64,000 bases of DNA, from positions 186,001 through 250,000 of the forward strand of contig NZ_JAOQNK010000001.1 in the NCBI RefSeq assembly GCF_025961315.1. The letters are read 5' to 3'. The stretch's first letter is position 1; the number at the start of each line of letters is the position of its first letter. The notes under the pieces were generated by a model. It was not told the origin of the DNA. It saw only the letters and a program-made list of their open reading frames with translations, and searched no databases. Position numbers and translations under genes: made by a program. Below are positions 9,708 to 18,985 of the stretch, one piece after another. Source of the DNA: Sphingobacterium kitahiroshimense (lineage in GTDB: Bacteria > Bacteroidota > Bacteroidia > Sphingobacteriales > Sphingobacteriaceae).

Positions 9708-10751
9708 TTAATTTTTTACCACATATACATGTGCGTTCATGCCGGCAGCGAGTTTGGCTAGCCCTTGGCTTTCGTTTAGTTTAATGCGGACAGGCATGCG
9801 CTGGATGATCTTCACGAAATTACCTGTGGCATTATCGGGAGGTAACAGGGAGTAGCGCGATCCGGTAGTGGGGGAAATGGACTGGATGGTTCCGGTGAAT
9901 TGCTCTCCGGGAAAGGCATCGACTTCAATATTGACCGTATTTCCGATATGTAGGTTGCCTATCTGGGTTTCCATAAAATTGGCCACGACCCATTTCTCTT
10001 CGGTATCATTGGTGAGAAATGCTAAGGTTTGTCCCGGTTGTACCAATTGTCCTTCCTGAATGTTTTTTTTACCCAGTTGCCCATCAAAAGGTGCGGTGAT
10101 CACGGTGTAGCGGACATCCAATTCCTGTCTTTTGAGCAGGGCTTCTTTGATCCGGATTTCGGCCTCAATCGCCGATCGCTGGGCTTTGAAATCTTGCAGT
10201 CTGGACTGCGCAACCTGCAGGTTAGCCTGCGATTCATCATAGTCCGCTTGATTGATGGCCAAGTTTGCCTCCACATGATCAAATTTCTGCTGTGTGGTGG
10301 ATTGTTCAGCTAGCAGGTTCTGATAGCGGTTAAATTCTTTTTGTTGCTGTGTTAGTTTTGCCTTTGATCCGGAAAGATGTGCTTTGATTACTTCGATGGT
10401 CTTGAGCTGGGTATCTTCATGGGCACTGAGGATCGGGAGTTTTGCACGTGAACTCATCAGTTCGGCCAATGCGGCCTCCTGTTTCAGTCCGTATTCACTT
10501 TCCTCGATGAGCAATAAGGTATCGCCTTTTTTTACCTGTTGGTTATCCTGGAAATAAATCTTGCTGATGTATCCACCGACTTTTGCGTTTACGGGTGAGA
10601 GGTAGGCATCGATCTGCGCATCGTTGGTTTGCTCGAATTGATATCCTTTCCAGAAATAGACGACGCACCAGCTGCTGATACCGACCAATAATAAGATGCC
10701 TAACCATTTGGTGATCGCGACTACAATTTTATCTGTTTTATTTTTGTCCAT
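9708..10751 (-). CDS. HlyD/EmrA family membrane fusion protein
   Basis: Periplasmic adaptor of 347 residues linking the MFS pump to the TolC-type channel. It has an N-terminal membrane helix (about residues 13-32), a biotinyl-lipoyl half-motif (AKVGGYISKIYFQDNQQVKKGDTLLLIE), a long coiled-coil hairpin (about 80-200), the second lipoyl half (VITAPFDGQLGKKNIQEGQLVQPGQTL) and a beta-barrel domain with SPTTGSRYSLLPPDNATGNFVKIIQR, which is characteristic of the EmrA branch. It lies between the TolC gene (11-bp gap) and the pump gene (2-bp gap). Confidence 0.95.
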   Translation of the reverse strand: MDKNKTDKIVVAITKWLGILLLVGISSWCVVYFWKGYQFEQTNDAQIDAYLSPVNAKVGGYISKIYFQDNQQVKKGDTLLLIEESEYGLKQEAALAELMSSRAKLPILSAHEDTQLKTIEVIKAHLSGSKAKLTQQQKEFNRYQNLLAEQSTTQQKFDHVEANLAINQADYDESQANLQVAQSRLQDFKAQRSAIEAEIRIKEALLKRQELDVRYTVITAPFDGQLGKKNIQEGQLVQPGQTLAFLTNDTEEKWVVANFMETQIGNLHIGNTVNIEVDAFPGEQFTGTIQSISPTTGSRYSLLPPDNATGNFVKIIQRMPVRIKLNESQGLAKLAAGMNAHVYVVKN

Positions 10752-10762
10752 GGTGTTTACAA

Positions 10763-12091
10763 TTAAAGTGCTCCTGTAATCAGCAGAAGCTTGATATGGC
10801 TTAATTTTAGATTGACCTGTGCTTGTGTTAAATTAAATTTTGATTCCAGCAGGATGTTCTCTGCATCGAGCAGATCGGTGAGTAGGGATTCCTGATTGAG
10901 GTAGCTGTTTCGGATGACCCGCACAGTTTCGGTCGTCTGGATGATATTGTCGGTTGCTGTTGTGACGCTTTCGAGTGCCTGTTGCTGTTGCAGGAATGCT
11001 TCTTTGACCCTGACCGAAATTTCATCTTTTTTGATGTTTGCTTTTTCTTTCTGCTGTTCGCTGAGATTGCGTGCGTGTGCGATGGTATGCTTGCTTTTGT
11101 AGAGGTTGTCTAGCGCAAACTGCATCTTGATACCGGTCTGTCCATAGCCCCAGGGATCGTTGGAGTAGGGATAAAAGGATACCTGGGGATACGTGTAGTT
11201 GTAATGTGAATACAGGGAGATCTTAGGCTGCAAGGTGGATTTTGCCTGTTTGATCTGAAGCTCGCTGATTTTGATATCACTTTGGGTGATTTTAAATTCC
11301 GGCGATTGACTGAGGGCCTCTGCCTGATAGCTTGCATAAGTTGCCAGGTTGCCAGCATCTAAGTTCACGATTTCCTGAATAGGAATTTCCAGTGGTTCGG
11401 TTTCGTTTCTTCCGATGAGTATATTGAGACGCTGTTTGGCCAGCACTACGTTTTTCTCCACGTCCGACAAACTGAGTTCCAATTGGGAGAGCTTCACCGA
11501 AGTACGTAGGACGTCACTTTTGAGGACGACACCATTTTTATGTAGGCTTTGGATGCTGCTGAGCTGCTGTTTTTCGGTTTTGATTTCTGTCTGCAGAAAT
11601 TCATGGTAGCGTAGATACTTATACAGTTCGTAATAGACTAGGGCGATGGCAAACTTGATGTTGTCATGTTGCAGTTCAAATTCAACTTGTCTGCGCTGCT
11701 GCTCTTCTTGTTTGATGTGGATATTTCGTTTATCCCTTCCACCATTGTAAATATTGAAATCCAGGTTGTAACCAAAGCCATAGCCATAACTGGAAACGGG
11801 AACATCCTGCGGTTTTGAAAAGAGACCATTGTCGTAAATTAGAAATTTGGAGTTAAGGGCGTAATTTCCGGATACTGCCAGATCGGGAAGCAGTTTGTCC
11901 CGTGCTTCCTGGATAATGGTTCTGCTTTCCTGTACACTTAAATCCGCCAGATGCAGCTGCCGGTTCTGCTTTGCGGCGAGATCCCATATTTTTTCCAATG
12001 TCCAGGTACTATCAGGAGCTTGTGCGAAAGAAGCCTGGGTGAGGAAAAGATTGCCGATCAATGCGATGATTAAAAAGGGGTACTGTTTCAT
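10763..12091 (-). CDS. TolC family outer-membrane efflux protein
   Basis: Outer-membrane channel subunit of 442 residues. A signal peptide covers about residues 1-23 (FLTQASFAQA). Two OEP repeats follow, with long helical stretches (SVQESRTIIQEARDKLLPDLAVSGNY; ITQSDIKISELQIKQAKSTLQPKISLYSHYNY), typical of TolC. It is first in the efflux operon. Minus-strand DNA upstream holds TAATTTTG (12120-12127), a -7-like box without a clear -33. The start at 12091 is chosen because the signal peptide begins immediately after it. Confidence 0.94.
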   Translation of the reverse strand: MKQYPFLIIALIGNLFLTQASFAQAPDSTWTLEKIWDLAAKQNRQLHLADLSVQESRTIIQEARDKLLPDLAVSGNYALNSKFLIYDNGLFSKPQDVPVSSYGYGFGYNLDFNIYNGGRDKRNIHIKQEEQQRRQVEFELQHDNIKFAIALVYYELYKYLRYHEFLQTEIKTEKQQLSSIQSLHKNGVVLKSDVLRTSVKLSQLELSLSDVEKNVVLAKQRLNILIGRNETEPLEIPIQEIVNLDAGNLATYASYQAEALSQSPEFKITQSDIKISELQIKQAKSTLQPKISLYSHYNYTYPQVSFYPYSNDPWGYGQTGIKMQFALDNLYKSKHTIAHARNLSEQQKEKANIKKDEISVRVKEAFLQQQQALESVTTATDNIIQTTETVRVIRNSYLNQESLLTDLLDAENILLESKFNLTQAQVNLKLSHIKLLLITGAL

Positions 12092-12186
12092 TTTTGTATG
12101 CTGTATAATAATCTTTGTGCAAAATTATCGGAAGAAAAGAGGAGGTGTTTTATATAATTAGCCTAAGGTTTGTTAAATTGGGCCAT

Positions 12187-12966
12187 ATGGATCTTTTGAA
12201 GCAGCTCATTAAGAATATCGATCAGAATCCCGATTCGATTTTGGTGATTCGTCAACAGACGGAACAGCAATTGCTCGCCCATCAGCATGATAAGGGGCAG
12301 CTTTTACTGGTTTACGGTGGGATTGCTTACCTGCAGACTCAGGAAAGGGACTATTATATTCCTTCTAATCATTATATCTGGATCCCGGGCCATTTTTCCC
12401 ATAATCTGATGTTCAATACCAAGGATTTACAAATTATCAATTTTTACTACCCCAGTCAGGGTGATGCTGGTTTTTACGATGAACTGGGGATTTATCCGGT
12501 GAGTAAGCTCTTGTCCGAAATGCTCGTCTTCAGTGAAAAATGGCAGGGTGATTTTTTTCAGGGGTCCTGGGAATTTGAGTTTTTGAATACGGTGAAAAAT
12601 CTGTTGCCGAAGGAGCATCTGAAGAAATTTGCAATTCAGCTTCCGGTTACTGATGACACCCGTCTGAATGCTATCACGAACTATTTACGTTCGAAAATAA
12701 GTGAATCTTTGGCGCTGGAGGACATTGCCAGAACTTTTGGCTATAGTGTAAGGACCTTAACGCGGTTGTTCAAAAGCAAATTGCATATTTCTATTGTGCA
12801 GTATGTGAAAATGCTCCGGGTGATCCGTGCGATGGAATTGATGAAGGACACGGATCTTACGATTACCGAAATTGCCTATGAAGTGGGCTATTCGAATATT
12901 TCGGCATTCAGTAATACATTTTCCCAGCTGACCAATATGCGTCCGACTGATTTTAAAACGATGTAA
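12187..12966 (+). CDS. AraC family transcriptional regulator, divergent from efflux operon
   Basis: About 259 residues: an N-terminal cupin-like sensing region (QHDKGQLLLVYGGIAYLQTQERDYYIPSNHYIWIPGHFSHNL) and a C-terminal double helix-turn-helix (LALEDIARTFGYSVRTLTRLFKSKLHISIVQYVKMLRVIRAMELM...ITEIAYEVGYSNISAFSNTFSQLTNMRPTDFK). The frame is open back to 12115, but ATG 12187 is preferred because the cupin region starts just after it and the upstream residues look non-family. It is divergently transcribed from the TolC-HlyD-MFS operon with about 95 bp between starts, which suggests that it controls the pump. Confidence 0.9.
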   Translation: MDLLKQLIKNIDQNPDSILVIRQQTEQQLLAHQHDKGQLLLVYGGIAYLQTQERDYYIPSNHYIWIPGHFSHNLMFNTKDLQIINFYYPSQGDAGFYDELGIYPVSKLLSEMLVFSEKWQGDFFQGSWEFEFLNTVKNLLPKEHLKKFAIQLPVTDDTRLNAITNYLRSKISESLALEDIARTFGYSVRTLTRLFKSKLHISIVQYVKMLRVIRAMELMKDTDLTITEIAYEVGYSNISAFSNTFSQLTNMRPTDFKTM

Positions 12967-13154
12967 GTTTCGCTCTAATATGTGGGCAGCTAGGCAAATC
13001 GTTTTTTGAGTTGAGCTACGACGATATTCAGGTTAGCAGGAAACAACATCCCAAATTAACTGTTTTATAAGAGTATGACCTTAGCCGGTCGGAAAACTGA
13101 AGTGAGAAATATGATCAAGGAATTAGAATTTTAGAACATAAAATATAAAAAACA

Positions 13155-14138
13155 ATGGAATACAGGAAATTAGGAGATAGTGATTTAGAGATTTCAGCGA
13201 TTACTTTCGGTGCGTGGGCCGCTGGAGGTTGGATGTGGGGCAGTACGGATCGAAACGATGCAATCGAAGCGATCAAAGCTTCTTATGATGTCGGTGTAAC
13301 GGCTATCGATACTGCACCGATCTATGGTCAGGGAACGAGTGAAGAAATCGTCGGTGAGGCGATTAAGGGAATTTCGCGGGATAAGGTCCAGCTATTGACC
13401 AAATTTGGCATGCGTTGGGATCTGGCAGAGGGGAATTTAGCAATGCATAGTAAAAACAATGCGGGTGAAGCGATCGATATCTACAAGTTTGCGGGGAAGG
13501 ACAGTATTATTTACGAATGTGAACAGAGTTTACGCCGTCTAGGGACAGATTATATTGATCTGTATCAAATTCACTGGCCCGATACGACAACTGCAATAAG
13601 TGAAACGTTTGAAGCCGTAGGCCGGTTGATTGAACAGGGCAAGGTGCGCTATGCCGGTGTCTGTAATTATAGTGCCTCACAAATGGAGGAAGCTGAAAAA
13701 ACGTTGAAATTGGTATCTAATCAAGTTCCTTTCAGTATGGTGAATCGAGGTATTGAAGAGGAAACCGTTTCTTACTGTGTGGTGAACAATAAATCGATTT
13801 TAGCTTATAGTCCATTACAAAGAGGGTTACTGACAGGTAAGATAACAACGGATTATCAATTTCAACCAGGAGACCACCGTGCAAATTTACCGCATTTTCA
13901 GCCTGAATTTATTGCTAAGACCAATGACTTACTGGCGAAAATAAAACCGATTGCTGATGAGCATCATGCTACCTTAGCCCAGTTGGTGTTGCGATGGACC
14001 ATAGAAAGAGCGGGGATTACTATTGCTTTGGCAGGAGCAAGGAATGCAGATCAAGCGGTTCAAAATGCGCAGGCAATTGCGATCCATTTAAGTCAAGAAG
14101 AAATAGATACCATTAATGAATTTGTTAGTAATTTTTAG
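13155..14138 (+). CDS. aldo/keto reductase
   Basis: NADPH-dependent aldo/keto reductase of 327 residues, (beta/alpha)8 barrel. The catalytic tetrad is visible: Asp and Tyr in AIDTAPIYGQGTSEE, Lys in LLTKFG, His in YQIHWPD. The C-terminal cofactor region reads ITIALAGARNADQAVQNAQA. It is followed after 6 bp by a DUF3861 gene, so the two are probably co-transcribed. The substrate is unknown; sugar and aldehyde reduction are both common in this family. Confidence 0.94.
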   Translation: MEYRKLGDSDLEISAITFGAWAAGGWMWGSTDRNDAIEAIKASYDVGVTAIDTAPIYGQGTSEEIVGEAIKGISRDKVQLLTKFGMRWDLAEGNLAMHSKNNAGEAIDIYKFAGKDSIIYECEQSLRRLGTDYIDLYQIHWPDTTTAISETFEAVGRLIEQGKVRYAGVCNYSASQMEEAEKTLKLVSNQVPFSMVNRGIEEETVSYCVVNNKSILAYSPLQRGLLTGKITTDYQFQPGDHRANLPHFQPEFIAKTNDLLAKIKPIADEHHATLAQLVLRWTIERAGITIALAGARNADQAVQNAQAIAIHLSQEEIDTINEFVSNF

Positions 14139-14144
14139 AGAGCT

Positions 14145-14435
14145 ATGGAAAAAAGAAATAATGCTTATCAATTAGAATTAAAAGAAGTTAGTCTGAAGAA
14201 TGGGGATGCGGGAACAAAATCTTTACATTTAAATTTTGATAATCATGATGATCTGTTCAACATTTTTGAGGTGATCAGTTCGAAACAGATTTTTGATAAT
14301 AAGGAAACAGCGACTGAATTTGCTTTGGGACTGAAATTGTTTACGGAAGTTATGCTGAAAAACAAAGAAAATCCTTTGTTTGAGGATTTACGTCCGGCAA
14401 TTTTAGAATTTATGAAGAAATTGAAAAGTAGTTAA
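14145..14435 (+). CDS. DUF3861 family protein
   Basis: Small acidic protein of 96 residues matching the DUF3861 pattern: NAYQLELKEVSLKNGD, LNFDNHDDLFNIFEVI, ATEFALGLKLFTEVMLKN and LFEDLRPAILEFMKKLK. No catalytic motif, signal peptide or membrane helix is visible. It starts 6 bp after the aldo/keto reductase stop and is likely in the same transcript. The function is unknown; a partner role for the reductase is only a guess from position. Confidence 0.85.
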   Translation: MEKRNNAYQLELKEVSLKNGDAGTKSLHLNFDNHDDLFNIFEVISSKQIFDNKETATEFALGLKLFTEVMLKNKENPLFEDLRPAILEFMKKLKSS

Positions 14436-14667
14436 AAGGATAGCGGAATGGCTATAGCAAAGCAGTGATCACATGCCTTTCAGCTTGCGCGATACCAATT
14501 GTATAAAACAGGAAAAGATGTGCTTAGCACAGGTTCTTGATTTTATGGAATAGCTATTTGCTATCAGTGGAAATTAAATGTTGCAAGTTGCTTTGCTATC
14601 GCTTTTTTGCATTACGCACGGTTGTAATGCTTATTGGACTGTACTTAAACTAAAATAGATTAAAATA

Positions 14668-15771
14668 ATGAAATGGATCAATAACATGGTCTTTGTACTG
14701 ACTTTATTCGGAATTATGGATCATACTTTAGCTCAGCAATACCACAGCGATGCGCTGATAGAAGCCGCTTCTTTTGGGAAATATCGGGCCATTGGCGTAA
14801 GTGTAAACACTGCTAATCGGCTATTTGTGGCTTTTCCGAAACAAAATACCGATTATCAGTACGGATTAACAGAAATTGTGAACGGTGAGCGTGTTCCTTA
14901 TCCGAATGAAGAATGGAATAAACCGGGCGAAGAAAACGGGCATTTTGTGAGCGTCCAGGATTTGTATGTTGATGCGAATGATTTTCTTTGGGTATTGGAT
15001 TCGAAACCTGCACCATCAGGTTCTATTTTTGGTGATAAAGGTGAAGCTGCAGAAGGGCAGTTCAAATTATTAAAAATCAATACCCGGACAAATCAAGTTG
15101 AGAAGCGCTACAACTTTGATGATCTGGATAAATCTAAATCGGGTTTGAACGATGTGCGTGTTGATGTCCAAAAGAATAAAGCCTATCTATCAGATCCTGG
15201 TCAAGCGGCAATCGTTGTACTGGATTTAGCAACAGGGAAAACACGTCAAGTTTTAGAAAAGACATCTTTTACTTTAGCCGATCCTGATCTGATACTTGTG
15301 TATGATGGAGTGGAAATGCGGGATAAAAACGGTAAACCGTTTATGTCAAATGTGAATGGTATTGCTTTAACGCATGATTTTAAATATTTTTATTTTAAAC
15401 CGATTAATAAAACACATTTATATCGCATCGAAACGAAATATTTGACCGATGAATCTTTGACCGAGAAAGAATTGGAGTCGAAAGTTGAAGATATGGGGGA
15501 TGTGGGTGTAACACATGGACTGATTGCCGATAAAAAGGGCAATATTTATTTAACCAATTCCTTGGACTATACCATTAAGTATTTAAGTCCAGATGGTCAG
15601 TTGCATACTTTAGTACAGGATTCAAGGTTACTCTGGCCAGATTCACTAGGCATCGGAACAGATGGCTTTCTGTATTTTTCTTGTGCTCAACTTCCACAGG
15701 ATCCAAATTGGAGCAATGGAAAGAACAGAACGGAATTACCGTATCGTGTCTTCAAAGTCCAATTACCTTAA
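14668..15771 (+). CDS. secreted major royal jelly / dopachrome-tautomerase-related protein
   Basis: Exported beta-propeller protein of 367 residues with a signal peptide (LFGIMDHTLAQ, about 1-22). It resembles bacterial homologues of the yellow/major-royal-jelly family: FGKYRAIGVSVNTANRLFVAFPK, VQDLYVDANDFLWVLDSK, LNDVRVDVQKNKAYLSDPGQAAIVVLDL, NGIALTHDFKYFYFKPINKTHLYRIET and TNSLDYTIKYLSPDG. Proteins of this type are often annotated L-dopachrome tautomerase-related or SMP-30-like, but the enzymatic activity is rarely shown. It sits 232 bp after the DUF3861 gene and may be a separate transcript. Confidence 0.85.
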   Translation: MKWINNMVFVLTLFGIMDHTLAQQYHSDALIEAASFGKYRAIGVSVNTANRLFVAFPKQNTDYQYGLTEIVNGERVPYPNEEWNKPGEENGHFVSVQDLYVDANDFLWVLDSKPAPSGSIFGDKGEAAEGQFKLLKINTRTNQVEKRYNFDDLDKSKSGLNDVRVDVQKNKAYLSDPGQAAIVVLDLATGKTRQVLEKTSFTLADPDLILVYDGVEMRDKNGKPFMSNVNGIALTHDFKYFYFKPINKTHLYRIETKYLTDESLTEKELESKVEDMGDVGVTHGLIADKKGNIYLTNSLDYTIKYLSPDGQLHTLVQDSRLLWPDSLGIGTDGFLYFSCAQLPQDPNWSNGKNRTELPYRVFKVQLP

Positions 15772-15948
15772 ATCTGGAGTCAATCTTATTTGAAAATCCG
15801 ACTAAATTTGCCACAACAAGATTGATTCCTGCTTTCTTGCTGTGGATATCGATTTGTACGGATACGGTATTACGTAAAAGCAGCTTATGCAAGTGAACAT
15901 TATGCGAGAATAACAGTCTGTAGCGCTCCAAAGATAACTGTACAATGT

Positions 15949-16686
15949 TTATATAAATGTATTGATAATACAGACAAGGCCGATTATGATCAATCCGATG
16001 TACACGTATATAAAGAATTTTTTATGTTCGATCCGGTGGTTTAACCATCTGCCGATATAGATAGCCGGAATCATAACGGGTATTGATTTTAAGAAATAGA
16101 GGACAACTTCTTCTGTGATGAGATCTTTAAAATAATAACCGACTACGCTGATGAAGCTGACAGGTAAAAAATAACCTTGTAAGGTTGCTCTAAATTCGCT
16201 GGGATTCCAGCCTTTGATTTTTCCGTATACAACGAGCGGAGGACCGTTGATGCCAAAGGCTCCACCCAATACACCTGAAGCTATACCACAGGTCCAGAGC
16301 CATAAGCTGTTATGATCTGCTGTTTTAGCCTGTGTGTTTTTAGCAGTTAAGGCATAGATTGAATATGCAATTAGTAATATTCCCAATCCGATTTTAATCA
16401 ATTTATCGTTGCCATACAGCAGCATACCCAAACCGGCTGGCAGGCCGATCAATGCGGCAAGTACGAGGTATTTGGTACTTTTAACATCTATTTTTTTGTG
16501 ATCCTGAACGACGACCAATAAGGCAATAGCGACGGATAACATGACGGACATGGGAACTGCAATATCGAGCGGGAGAATAAAACTTAATAACGGCACTGCG
16601 ATTAAGGCTTCGCCGAATCCAAATGTCGATCTGACTAATGTTGCAATAAAATTTATACCCAGTACTTTGATCAGTATGATATCCAT
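15949..16686 (-). CDS. TauE/SafE family sulfite/anion exporter permease
   Basis: Integral membrane protein of 245 residues with about seven to eight hydrophobic helices. It shows the two-repeat TauE/SafE pattern: an N-terminal FGFGEALIAVPLLSFILPLDIAVPMSVMLS and a second-half GVLGGAFGINGPPLVVYGKIKGW. Family members move sulfite, sulfoacetate or related organosulfur anions, or are of unknown substrate. No sulfur-metabolism gene is adjacent, so the substrate is open. The gene is single, with 480 bp before it. Confidence 0.9.
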   Translation of the reverse strand: MDIILIKVLGINFIATLVRSTFGFGEALIAVPLLSFILPLDIAVPMSVMLSVAIALLVVVQDHKKIDVKSTKYLVLAALIGLPAGLGMLLYGNDKLIKIGLGILLIAYSIYALTAKNTQAKTADHNSLWLWTCGIASGVLGGAFGINGPPLVVYGKIKGWNPSEFRATLQGYFLPVSFISVVGYYFKDLITEEVVLYFLKSIPVMIPAIYIGRWLNHRIEHKKFFIYVYIGLIIIGLVCIINTFI

Positions 16687-17166
16687 CTGTATGTTGTTTT
16701 TTAATTAGTGCCGTATGTGCACAGCTTATGATGTTTTATTCTTTAAGAAATGTATCCTGCGAATAGGGTCTATTGACAAGTAAGAGTTCCTATTTTTAAT
16801 TTTTTGGCAGCCGTGTTCATGTACTGCTTTGGATCAAAATATATCCTTATTTTTCAAGTTCCCGCAACAGTATTTTTTTGCGTCTGCGAATATTCTACAA
16901 GGATAAAAAAAACGCAGTGAAAACAGCCTGCAAATATGGGGTGTAGGTTGTTTAAATGTCTATTTTGAAGGCCTCAAGATGCATTATTCTTAGATGATAA
17001 ATATACGAAATAATAGCCGGTTTTGAGGTGTTAATTGGTGGCTAAATGTCGTTAATTTGTTTATTTTCTTCATCTTTTCGGTTTAATAAAAAGATGAAGA
17101 AAAATGCGAACAAATGTTATTGCATAACAATCGTCGAATAGCCGAATGGTGGGATTTATTAAGGAT
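16687..17166. other. gene-free stretch with long inverted repeat
   Basis: 480 bp with no supported gene. The main structure is an inverted repeat with 15-bp perfect arms (17064-17078 / 17089-17103, TTTTCTTCATCTTTT and its complement; 10-nt loop), about 60 bp beyond the anti-sigma gene stop. On that gene's strand it could end the sigma/anti-sigma transcript, although no strong U-run follows. Confidence 0.5.
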
Positions 17167-17853
17167 TTAACTCAGGTTGCTTTGCTGTGGTTTATTGTCA
17201 TTTTGATAGGCATCAATCTGTTTTAAAAGTTCTATTGACTTTAGTAGGGGTGTCCAATCATTGCCGTTGAAAATAAAGCGAAACCATTTCTTATCCCTAT
17301 TTTCAAAATTGATATTGATGAAAAGCCAAATGGACAGATAAGTGCATGCAAGGGTTATGCTGCCCTGTAAAAACCATAACAGCCAGCTTCCATTGTCCAG
17401 CATGCTATCATTCCAATAAAAGGTGGTCCAGACCGGTAACTGTAAGAAAAGTAGACGGGTGACCCATAAGGTGGTTGATTTTAAATGAGCTATTTTCTTT
17501 TGTGTCTCTAAGATGGGGCCGCTGATATCGACCTGATAAATGGTGATAAGCTGGTAGCTATAGGTGATCAATGCAATGGCCGACAGTATGACTTGCACCG
17601 TAGCTGAAAATAGAAAAAAGAGATTTGTTTTAGGGAAAGCGTATAAGAATAAGTAAACGACTAGTGTTCCTAAAAAACCGACCCAGACGACCCCCACTAA
17701 GATCGTAAAAAGCTTGACAGGCTTCATTGATGATAGGAAATGCGCCACTTTTATGTGCGTAATAGCTGCTGTATTTTGTGTGCTGATAGCCAGGTTAGTA
17801 TCCAACTTTTCCTGTGCGGTTTGCCAAAGCTTTTTTAATTCTAACTCGTTCAT
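17167..17853 (-). CDS. probable membrane anti-sigma factor
   Basis: Protein of 228 residues with a short cytoplasmic N-terminus (ELKKLWQTAQEKL) and about four membrane helices (47-70, 80-105, 128-150, 160-185). It is immediately downstream of an ECF sigma-factor gene (12-bp gap, same strand). Small multi-helix membrane proteins in this position act as anti-sigma factors in Bacteroidota. This one lacks a recognisable zinc anti-sigma (ZAS) motif or FecR domain, so the role is inferred from context and topology. Confidence 0.65.
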   Translation of the reverse strand: MNELELKKLWQTAQEKLDTNLAISTQNTAAITHIKVAHFLSSMKPVKLFTILVGVVWVGFLGTLVVYLFLYAFPKTNLFFLFSATVQVILSAIALITYSYQLITIYQVDISGPILETQKKIAHLKSTTLWVTRLLFLQLPVWTTFYWNDSMLDNGSWLLWFLQGSITLACTYLSIWLFININFENRDKKWFRFIFNGNDWTPLLKSIELLKQIDAYQNDNKPQQSNLS

Positions 17854-17865
17854 TTCTTTATGGTT

Positions 17866-18363
17866 TTATTGTGAAAACTTTGTTTTTAATTTATCCTTGA
17901 TGCGTCCTATTTTTGTTCCTATATTGCTGACGGATAGCCCTAAAATCTCTGCCATCTCGTGATGGCTTTTGTCTTCCAGATACATCAATATGAGGGCTTT
18001 GTCCAATTCTCTCAATTCGCTGATAAACTGTACTAATAAGTCAAGCTGCTGTTCTGTTTCTACTTTTTCTTCATTGTATAAATCTGATGTCTGCTCATTG
18101 AGAACCGTGAATCGGTTTGCCCTCGTTGTGTTTTTCCGATAAAAGGAAATCGCGACATTGAGTGAGATACGGTATAACCAGGTTGATATTTTAAACTGCT
18201 CTTTATATCTCGGAACAGATTGCCAGATCTGTATCATCATTTCCTGCATCAGATCATCCCTGTCATGCTCGTCATGGCAATACACACGGGCAACTTTGAA
18301 CAAAATTCCTTTGTGCTGTTCAATTATTTGCTGAAAGAATTCTTTTTGTTTCTGCTTGTTCAT
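17866..18363 (-). CDS. ECF-type RNA polymerase sigma factor
   Basis: Sigma-70 family, ECF type, 165 residues. Region 2 is RVYCHDEHDRDDLMQEMMIQIWQSVPRYKEQFKISTWLYRISLNVAISFYRK; region 4 is FISELRELDKALILMYLEDKSHHEMAEILGLSVSNIGTKIGRIKDKLK. The start is placed at ATG 18363. The frame stays open to a TTG at 18381, but this would add only six poorly conserved residues. An upstream 82-codon frame ends with a TGA overlapping this ATG (ATGA), see that entry. It is followed by a membrane protein likely to hold it inactive. The signal is unknown. Confidence 0.92.
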   Translation of the reverse strand: MNKQKQKEFFQQIIEQHKGILFKVARVYCHDEHDRDDLMQEMMIQIWQSVPRYKEQFKISTWLYRISLNVAISFYRKNTTRANRFTVLNEQTSDLYNEEKVETEQQLDLLVQFISELRELDKALILMYLEDKSHHEMAEILGLSVSNIGTKIGRIKDKLKTKFSQ

Positions 18364-18608
18364 GATAAGTGCGCATGCCAACTCTTAATTTTACGTAAAG
18401 TTGTTGGGTTATACCTGATGTGTTTATCTCTTGCTTTATCCATAATAAGGCTTTGCGCAGAAATGTTTGCTAAAACGAACTTTGCTCTGCTCGACCAGAA
18501 AAGCTGGATGTTAGTAGCCTGAAAGTACGGTTTCCAATGATGGAAAACAGGTGCTACCCACTTCGGTAGCATACGATTTAAAGTGGCAGCAGTTATTGAA
18601 AATTCCAT
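18360..18608 (-). CDS. possible small ORF coupled to sigma factor gene
   Basis: An 82-codon frame starting with ATG (MEFSITAATLNRMLPKWVAP...) whose TGA stop overlaps the sigma-factor ATG as ATGA, an arrangement typical of translational coupling. The product would be basic and rich in Trp and His, with no signal peptide or known motif. Codon choice is not obviously abnormal. I do not recognise it; it may equally be a chance open frame in a long leader. A 7-bp-arm hairpin (TGCTACC / GGTAGCA, 18552-18571) lies inside. Confidence 0.3.
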   Translation of the reverse strand: MEFSITAATLNRMLPKWVAPVFHHWKPYFQATNIQLFWSSRAKFVLANISAQSLIMDKARDKHIRYNPTTLRKIKSWHAHLS

Positions 18609-18985
18609 TGTTAAAAATATTAATTAAACTTATTTCCTTAATTATTCGCAGTGGGTGTCAAAAAATCACAGTTGTACACCAAATATTTTTCTTTTCGGCT
18701 AGATTTTGACTGTAGATTGTATAAAGCACTTCAATCACAGCCTCATAGGGTGATCAATCGGGTGTTTGGGTAGGAGTGATCAGCGAATGGATTAGTTGAT
18801 TTTAGCATGTTATTACCCGCTGAAATGCTGTTATTTACGTGAAAAAATAAGCTTAAAATATTCGGAGTACTGGATGATGAATGTTGATCATGCATCTTTT
18901 TTATTGAAAAATAATATGGAATATGATTGATGCTGGCATCTTAAAGATGAGTATTAACCAATTCTATCATTTAATCTAGAACATC
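18609..18985. other. gene-free stretch between sigma locus and exbD
   Basis: 377 bp of AT-rich DNA between divergent genes. No coding frame, no consensus TAnnTTTG promoter box and no strong repeat was seen, although promoters for both sides must lie near here. Confidence 0.4.

Noticed and set aside
18552..18571. TGCTACC / GGTAGCA hairpin as a riboswitch or terminator before the sigma gene
   Set aside because: Short arms, no U-run and no recognisable riboswitch core; it falls within a possible small ORF.
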